Source: JAWLCG01 sp041687295
Lineage (GTDB): Bacteria; Planctomycetota; Phycisphaerae; SM23-33; FEN-1343
Direction of reading: 5' to 3'
DNA length: 29,900 nt
NCBI GenBank assembly: GCA_041687295.1
Contig: JAWLCG010000013.1
Coordinates: forward strand, 1 to 29,900
In this document: positions 26,101 through 29,900 of the stretch, in pieces
Layout: every line of letters starts with the position of its first letter
Position numbering within the stretch: position 1 is the first letter of the stretch
Notes under the pieces: model-generated
What the model was told of the DNA's origin: nothing
Databases searched by the model: none
Seen by the model: only the letters and a program-made list of their open reading frames with translations
Program-made: the position numbers and the translations under genes

Positions 26101-27520
26101 TACCGAGGAGGGCACCATCAGCCTCCGGGGCGAGGGCACCATCCTCAATCTGCTGGTCGGCGCGGGCGAGCAGGCCGTCACCCAGGACCGCGTCGAGCTG
26201 GCCTACGACCTCTCGGCCGACACGATCAGCCAGGTCGTCGACGTGCGCCGCCTCAGCATCGACGCCCCGCTGCTGGCCGCTCGGGCGCGCGGCACGATCC
26301 GCGACTACCTGGCCACCAAGCAGCTCGACCTGCAGGGCGACTACCGCGGCGACTGGGCCGGGGCCATGGACCTGCTGGCCCAGTTCTCGCCCGATGCCGT
26401 GCAGTACGTCGCCTTCCGCGGGCCGCTGGAGGGCAGCTTCGCGGTGACCGGGCCTCTGGATCGGCCGGCCATCACGCCGACCTACGGCGACCTGCAGGGC
26501 CAGGCCGCCCTCACCTGGGGCGCCGCCGAGGTCATGGGCATCGAGATGGGCCAGGCCCGCATCCCCCTGCGCCTCGAACAGGCCCGCGTCCTGCTGCCCC
26601 AGACCAGCATCCCCGCCGACGGCGGGGCCGTGAACCTCGGCGGCGTCATCGAGCTGAGCGACCCCGTCGGGCTCCAGCGGGGCGCCCTGGCACCGCGCTA
26701 CCGCCTGCAGGGCCCGCTGCGCCTGCTGGACAACCTGGAAGTCGACGAGGAGCTCGCCAGCGAGCTGCTCAGCCGGCTGCACCCGCTGTTCTTCCGACCG
26801 CTCTCGGTCAGCGGGCGGGTCTCACTGGACATCGAGGACGCCGACATCCCGCTGGACGCACGGGCCCTCAGCACGGCCACCATTCGCAACGGGCGGCTCG
26901 ACCTGGCCGACCTGAGCATCCAGCCCACCGGGCCGCTGGGCGACATCCTCAACGCGCTGAGCCCGCTCACCGGCGAGCTCGGCGCGACGAAAGTCTCGGC
27001 CGTCAGCTTCGTCATCCGCAACGGGCGGATCCACTACGACGATTTCCGCCTGCTGTGGAAGGGGCTCTACCACGTCCGCTTCCGTGGGTCGGTGGGCCTG
27101 GATGGCTCGCTGGAGCTGACGATGGGCGTGCCGATCACGCCGGACCTGCTGCGGAACTTTTCGGACACGCTGCGCCTGCCGGACATCCCCGGCATCGGCA
27201 ACGCCATCGCCGAGATCCTCGGCGAGCGCTACGTCGAGGTGCCCATCCGCGGCAGCCGGGCCGCGCCCCTGGTGGTCATGGAGAGCCTCACCGGGGCCCT
27301 GGGCTCGCTGGTCCAGGGGGCCCTGCGCGAGCTGCTGCGGACCCCCGGCCAGCTGGGCGGGGCGGCCATCGACGTCGTCCGTGAGATCGGCAACATCTTC
27401 CCCGGCGTGCGCAACGAGGACCGCCGGGCCCCCGGCCCGCTGCCCCCGCCGCCCGGCGAGCCCCCCTGGCCCCCCCGCCAGCCCCCGCCCGACAACGGCA
27501 CCCCCGGCCTCGCGCCGTAG
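23135..27520 (+). CDS. AsmA/TamB-like inner-membrane-anchored protein
   Basis: The 1461-residue protein has a basic N-terminus, one membrane helix (about 23-45) and a very long periplasmic region of short beta strands with an amphipathic, glycine-poor rhythm. This is typical of AsmA/TamB/YhdP-like bridge proteins thought to help lipids or outer-membrane parts cross the periplasm. Degenerate units of about 120 residues are visible at 24987, 25339 and 25705, each starting near QLAG or LTG and containing a phrase like GELTLGEGFAVDSPWGQLSA. The C-terminal third (TATIRNGRLDLADLSI, IRNGRIHYDDFRLLW) is AsmA-C-like, and a Pro-rich tail follows. ATG 23135 is preferred. GTG 23114 is possible, but its GGGGGA abuts it directly. 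The TAG stop is the first part of repeat A5. Exact role unknown. Confidence 0.8.
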   Translation: MTEPSQSTSSDKSRPRRHRLRKVLIGVAIALGLIVLLVALAPTLLSTNAGRGYLVGRVNASLAGRLEVDALEMGWFDPLRLTGVRLYDPQGQQVFGASAITREGGLAGVFTGRAPVGEVRVAGGRLDLIATEDGSFTIADVPRPGPPDEPAAPLPAFLQDLRARLRMPDASVHVQGVEGRLWLAEEVDLTVDVDTLDRLEVALSGRLAEGRVALAGELDDLLEEGFIRPGQARGQWALRIAEPLDLSALVLAIGPRDVRAAGRARLDVTGRFAPGQWQVQGQAGFTDLQVARPIDPVPAAVDLEVALNLAGGPEVLAGDVALTGEPIAQGGLGALQASGRVSPELLAYRPDVDRLLSALTGGGTVELPAGRIEAVGEVNLALLSQAVPALLAVRPGLVIDEGRLSLDLQADTTAQPTIDADLRLSSLRATQAGQRFEFGPVETALQAHWPAGEPVQVSRAFFTSEFLEATGQGLPDGFTTQFTLVLGALERRIDELTVWDAPAMDGRVQAELAVRAEQGGYHFDFDGQGQAIQVALSDAQGQPVSLELPSPALQVAGRLELTEQRRLVRLELSSLALNSQGLQVQGQGFAAVQPTVAGAFDGQVVSDDLATLARTLKVLGWMGPDVQLAGAGQTRLQVRYEQGTVTVEQLAGQAQPLRLAVPGAVQLDWSGASWQVPLSYAVGTGELTLGEGFAVDSPWGQLSAAGEADVGMSTFEIQARLAGADLSALSAGVPALALGPDTQLAGRADVVLSARLTDEAVLIVKRLEGQLASLRYFQPGAADVQWDQASFQTPLTWDLSAGRIELGTPFRLITPWGALAAGGVVGLDPLTVDGRAQLAGADLERITTGLAGLLGGLAEPLTGQASLEVQFSREPQAETFASAGELSVTAFGVGGQTLSQAPVELAWQDAQISVPARRLVVGQADLTSDLLRASIRDGRARLTALSPAAAGDFRVRGDLERLAALARAFEAYRDLPALAGDAQLTGQAVTEEGTISLRGEGTILNLLVGAGEQAVTQDRVELAYDLSADTISQVVDVRRLSIDAPLLAARARGTIRDYLATKQLDLQGDYRGDWAGAMDLLAQFSPDAVQYVAFRGPLEGSFAVTGPLDRPAITPTYGDLQGQAALTWGAAEVMGIEMGQARIPLRLEQARVLLPQTSIPADGGAVNLGGVIELSDPVGLQRGALAPRYRLQGPLRLLDNLEVDEELASELLSRLHPLFFRPLSVSGRVSLDIEDADIPLDARALSTATIRNGRLDLADLSIQPTGPLGDILNALSPLTGELGATKVSAVSFVIRNGRIHYDDFRLLWKGLYHVRFRGSVGLDGSLELTMGVPITPDLLRNFSDTLRLPDIPGIGNAIAEILGERYVEVPIRGSRAAPLVVMESLTGALGSLVQGALRELLRTPGQLGGAAIDVVREIGNIFPGVRNEDRRAPGPLPPPPGEPPWPPRQPPPDNGTPGLAP

Positions 27521-27672
27521 GGTACGTGGGGTCTGGCCGCAGCGACAGCGCAGGCCAGGTTCCGCGTACCGGCGAGGGAGAACAGGCCCGCCCGGCGGCC
27601 GTGGCGAGCGGCGGCGGCATCGGCGGCACGCAGAACCGCGGCGCTGGCGCTCCGCGAACCTACGGGTCCTAC
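27517..27672. repeat. Family A inverted hairpin pair (copy A5), overlapping a stop codon
   Basis: The left GTAG (27517-27520) contains the TAG stop of the AsmA-like gene. The left hairpin has outer stem GGTACG/CGTACC and inner TGGCC/GGCCA around AGCGACAGCG. The right half is more decayed (outer GGACCCG against CGTGCC), with apex AGCGCCAGCG. It fills the convergent gap before the 43-residue membrane protein gene. Confidence 0.83.
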
Positions 27673-27688
27673 GCGAGCGGTGCCGCGT

Positions 27689-27820
27689 TTACGGCGCCGG
27701 CGGACGGTGGCGGGGCGTGGCCCGGCGGCGCTGGCGGCGGATGAGGAACCACGCGATCCCCAGCAGCACCAGCAGGATGATGATCCACAGGATCAGACGG
27801 TTGAATGCAATCTCCGGCAT
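27689..27820 (-). CDS. 43-residue single-pass membrane protein
   Basis: The small protein reads MPEIAFNRLILW, a hydrophobic core of about 20 residues (IIILLVLLGIAWFL), then IRRQRRR and a basic Pro-rich tail. It is thus one membrane helix with a positive C-terminal end, which by the positive-inside rule would face the cytoplasm. It is easy to miss because the same frame stays open far upstream against the oxidoreductase gene. Support is strong: AAAGGAGG sits 6 bp before the ATG at 27820, and a perfect TATAAT lies about 25 bp upstream of the ATG. It converges on the AsmA-like gene with repeat A5 between and diverges from the oxidoreductase gene. I do not recognise a family. Confidence 0.8.
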   Translation of the reverse strand: MPEIAFNRLILWIIILLVLLGIAWFLIRRQRRRATPRHRPPAP

Positions 27821-27844
27821 GGCAGCCCTCCTTTGGTCTGTCCC

Positions 27845-27876
27845 ATTATAGGGGGCCGGCCGGACGCGACCGGCAA
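27845..27876 (-). promoter_or_regulatory. Promoter of the 43-residue membrane protein (TATAAT)
   Basis: On the - strand, a consensus TATAAT (27845-27850) would start RNA near 27838, giving an 18-nt leader with AAAGGAGG. The best -35, TTGCCG (27871-27876), is 20 bp away, longer than usual. Confidence 0.55.
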
Positions 27877-27895
27877 CGGCAGGCCGGGCAGACTC

Positions 27896-27924
27896 TTGCC
27901 GACCGCCGCCGGCGGACCTATCAT
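27896..27924 (+). promoter_or_regulatory. Promoter of the Gfo/Idh/MocA gene
   Basis: TTGCCG (27896-27901), a 17-bp spacer and TATCAT (27919-27924) form a good sigma-70-type promoter about 55 bp before the ATG at 27980. It is divergent from the promoter of the 43-residue protein. Confidence 0.55.
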
Positions 27925-27979
27925 GCCCCACGAAAGGGATGGATCGACTCTCCGCGGACCTAGCGCAAGGAGCCATGGC

Positions 27980-29176
27980 ATGGCCAAGGACCGTACCGTC
28001 AACGTCGCCCTGATCGGGCAGAAGTTCATGGGCAAGACCCACTCCAATGCCTGGACGCAGGTGCGGCGGTTCTTCGAGCCGCCCCTTCGGCCGGTGCAGC
28101 ACACGATCTGCGCCCGCCACCGCGATGAGCTCGAGGTCTTCGCCGCCCAGTGGGGCTGGCAGAACATCAGCACCCGCTGGAAGGACGTGGTGACCAACGA
28201 CCAGATCGGCCTGGTCGACATCGGCGTGCCCAACCACCTGCACGCCGAGATGAGCATCGCCGCCCTCGAGGCCGGCCGAAACGTCGCCTGCGAGAAGCCC
28301 CTCGCCCGCACGCTGGACGAGGCCCGCGATATGCTTCGGGCCGCCCGCAAGGCCAAGAAGCAGAAGACCTACGTCTGGTACAACTACCGCCGCACCCCCG
28401 CCGTCGCCCTGGCCCACCAGCTCGTCCGCGAGGGCAAGATCGGCAAGATCAGCCACGTCCGCGCCTACTACCTGCAGGACTGGGCCTTCGACGCCTCCGT
28501 GCCGCTGATCTGGCGCTTCGACAAGAAGATCGCCGGCTCGGGCAGTCACGGCGACCTCAACGCCCACATCATCGACATGTGCCGCTTCGTCACCGGCGAG
28601 GAGATCACCGAGGTCATCGGGGCGGCCATGGAGACGTTCATCACCGAGCGGACGCTGCCCAGCGTCGGCAGCGCCGGCGGCATCGCAGGCGGCTCCAAGG
28701 GCTCGAGCAAGAAGGGCAAGGTCAAGGTCGACGACGCCGTGCTGGCCATCACCCGCCTTAGCGGTGGCGGCCTGGCCACGTTCGAGGCCACCCGCTTCGC
28801 CACCGGCAACCAAAACAAGAACGGCCTGGAGATCAACGGCGACAAGGGCGCGATCCGCTTCAACTTCGAGCGGATGAACGAACTGGAGTTCTACGACGCC
28901 ACCGAGGAGCGCCGGACCCAGGGCTGGCACACGGTCATCGTCACCCACGCCGGCAGCCATCCCTACGCCGAGGCCTGGTGGCCCGACGCCCACATCATCG
29001 GCTACGAGCACAGCTTCACCAACCAGGCCTACGACATGCTGCTGGACCTGGCCGGCCAGAAGCCCACCGTCCCGCTGCCCGACTTCGCCGACGCCTACGA
29101 AACCCAGCGCGTCCTGGAGGCCATGAGCCTGGCCGCCAAGGAGAAGAGCGCCATCAAGATGAGCCAGGTCAAGTAA
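27980..29176 (+). CDS. Gfo/Idh/MocA-family oxidoreductase
   Basis: The 398-residue protein is a NAD(P)-dependent sugar or polyol dehydrogenase-like enzyme. The N-terminal Rossmann fold has ALIGQKFMGKTHS (G13..G18), and the conserved E105-K106-P107 lies in CEKPLA. The second domain carries SHGDLNAHIIDMCRFV (H190, H196, D199), the usual catalytic-site region. A lysine- and glycine-rich insert (about 235-255, KGSSKKGKVK) precedes a substrate-facing sheet. No signal peptide is visible. AAGGAG lies 7 bp before the ATG at 27980. The substrate cannot be told from the sequence; in planctomycetes such enzymes are numerous and often act on unusual sugars. It has its own promoter, and a hairpin follows. 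Confidence 0.92.
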   Translation: MAKDRTVNVALIGQKFMGKTHSNAWTQVRRFFEPPLRPVQHTICARHRDELEVFAAQWGWQNISTRWKDVVTNDQIGLVDIGVPNHLHAEMSIAALEAGRNVACEKPLARTLDEARDMLRAARKAKKQKTYVWYNYRRTPAVALAHQLVREGKIGKISHVRAYYLQDWAFDASVPLIWRFDKKIAGSGSHGDLNAHIIDMCRFVTGEEITEVIGAAMETFITERTLPSVGSAGGIAGGSKGSSKKGKVKVDDAVLAITRLSGGGLATFEATRFATGNQNKNGLEINGDKGAIRFNFERMNELEFYDATEERRTQGWHTVIVTHAGSHPYAEAWWPDAHIIGYEHSFTNQAYDMLLDLAGQKPTVPLPDFADAYETQRVLEAMSLAAKEKSAIKMSQVK

Positions 29177-29221
29177 CCCCGCTGCACTTGCAGGGCCCGT
29201 CTGGCCGATAGGAGACCCATA

Positions 29222-29252
29222 GGGCGTGCGGCCCGTCCGGGCCCGCGCGCCC
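29222..29252 (+). terminator. Hairpin downstream of the Gfo/Idh/MocA gene
   Basis: GGGCGTGCGG (29222-29231) pairs with CCGCGCGCCC (29243-29252) with one G-U pair; the loop can form a second small stem, CCCG/CGGG. There is no T-run. It separates the oxidoreductase gene from the DUF4870 gene. Confidence 0.4.
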
Positions 29253-29271
29253 CGCCGCTATCGTAGAGTGT

Positions 29272-29305
29272 GTAGGCCGGGCCGAGCCCCAGAGAGGCCC
29301 GGCAG
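29272..29305 (+). repeat. Family B GTAG hairpin (copy B4)
   Basis: GTAG precedes stem GCCGGGCC/GGCCCGGC around GAGCCCCAGAGA. It is 37 bp before the DUF4870 start codon, probably in its leader; a TATCGT box at 29259-29264 could be the -10. Confidence 0.7.
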
Positions 29306-29342
29306 TCCGACCGAATACCGCGTCCATACCAGGAGCGCAACT

Positions 29343-29765
29343 ATGTCCGATCAGTCGCCCAACCCCAACGACCCCAACGCCCAGACCCCGCCCGGCGGCC
29401 CGACCCCTCCGCACGGCCCGGCCGAGCCGGTCGGCTACACCGGCGGTGCCGAGACCAACCCCGAGGCTCGCACCTTCGGCATGCTGGCCCACCTGCTGGG
29501 TATCTTAACCAGCGTCATCGGGCCGCTGATCATCTGGCTGATCAAGAAGGACGAGATGCCCTTTGTCGACCGCCAGGGCAAGGAAGCCATCAACTTCCAG
29601 ATCTGGATCCTCATCTACGGCATCGTGCTCGGCGCAGTGACCTGTGGCGTCGGAGGGCCCATCGTCTGGGTCGTCGCCGTGGTCTTCGGGATCCTCGCCG
29701 CGGTCACGGCCAACAAGGGCGAGGACTATCGATACCCGCTGGTGCCCTACCGGTTCCTCAAGTAG
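29343..29765 (+). CDS. DUF4870 membrane protein
   Basis: The 140-residue protein has a disordered N-terminal 40 residues rich in Pro and Asn. A DUF4870 (Tic20-like) core follows: ARTFGMLAHLLGILTSVIGP, IIWLIKKDEMPFVDRQGKEA with the conserved D-x-Q-GKEA-x-NFQ motif, then two more membrane segments and DYRYPLVPYRF at the end. Three to four membrane helices are likely. The function of the family is unknown. AGGAG lies 7 bp before the ATG at 29343. It has a family B hairpin in its leader and a strong hairpin after its stop. Confidence 0.9.
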   Translation: MSDQSPNPNDPNAQTPPGGPTPPHGPAEPVGYTGGAETNPEARTFGMLAHLLGILTSVIGPLIIWLIKKDEMPFVDRQGKEAINFQIWILIYGIVLGAVTCGVGGPIVWVVAVVFGILAAVTANKGEDYRYPLVPYRFLK

Positions 29766-29785
29766 TCCATCGACTCCGGTACACG

Positions 29786-29831
29786 GTGGATCGGCGCGGG
29801 CCGTCGAGCGAGGGCCCGCGCCGAGCTCCAC
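29786..29831 (+). terminator. Long hairpin after the DUF4870 gene
   Basis: TCGGCGCGGGCC (29791-29802) pairs perfectly with GGCCCGCGCCGA (29813-29824). The stem continues, after a 2-nt bulge, as GTGGA (29786-29790) with TCCAC (29827-29831). It starts 20 bp after the stop codon. No U-tract follows. The remaining 69 bp of the window show no gene. Confidence 0.65.
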
Positions 29832-29900
29832 GCCCGCGCCGGAAGGCGACGATCCGCCGCTGGGGCCCGATGGGGCCAGGGCGATGGCGCCCGCGTACTA

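Noticed and set aside
27517..27672. CRISPR array suspected from repeated palindromes
   Set aside because: Repeats are not evenly spaced with unique spacers; they are dispersed inverted pairs at gene ends, and no cas gene is present.

Overview
This is a GC-rich (roughly 70% by eye) chromosomal window from what looks like a member of the Planctomycetota, probably Phycisphaerae-like. The clues are a CHRD protein with a PEP-CTERM tail, a prenyltransferase/squalene-oxidase-repeat protein ending in the planctomycete-style LPIYQR tail, a membrane protein with the P-x-DPF-x-G-x-P pseudopilin-like tail, and a SEC-C protein. The lineage is an inference from gene families; no rRNA or tRNA gene was found to fix it.

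Layout, left to right. A prenyltransferase-repeat secreted protein (cut by the left edge) and a large secreted glycoside hydrolase lie on the + strand. A fused siroheme decarboxylase (AhbA-AhbB type), a thiamine-binding (MTH1187/YqgV) protein and a PilZ plus receiver-like protein follow on the - strand. A SEC-C protein broken by two single-base frameshifts on the + strand converges on galK, with rny (RNase Y) behind it, both on the - strand. After a 734-bp divergent gap come dsbD and a DUF2007 gene on +, converging on an SGNH/GDSL hydrolase. The - strand then carries the CHRD/PEP-CTERM protein, an anchored protein of unknown function, mnmE, a lipoprotein zincin and fhs (formate-tetrahydrofolate ligase). 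The + strand resumes with a 1461-residue AsmA/TamB-like protein, converging on a 43-residue membrane protein. A Gfo/Idh/MocA oxidoreductase and a DUF4870 membrane protein close the window. The genes are mostly singletons or two-gene units of housekeeping and cell-envelope function. No phage, integrase, CRISPR, toxin-antitoxin or defence locus was seen.

The unusual content lies between the genes. The window holds several families of structured intergenic repeats. The main one is a GTAG-initiated imperfect hairpin with an AGCG-n-AGCG apex. It occurs as inverted pairs (four full pairs at 10132, 14734, 19801 and 27517, and one half at 20978) and as short single hairpins (at 7, 4178, 22926 and 29272). 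Its stems covary between copies, it sits at 3' ends of genes, and in two places its GTAG end supplies the stop codon of the neighbouring gene. This is the architecture of REP/REPIN elements mobilised by RAYT transposases, but no RAYT lies in the window. A second two-hairpin family (CATATAG ends; 5613 and 21073), a third one-copy element with compensatory stem changes (4354-4483) and three short octamer tandem arrays complete the picture. Gene-end hairpins without U-tracts, and -10 boxes of the TACAAT/TATCAT/TATAAT type, recur through the window.
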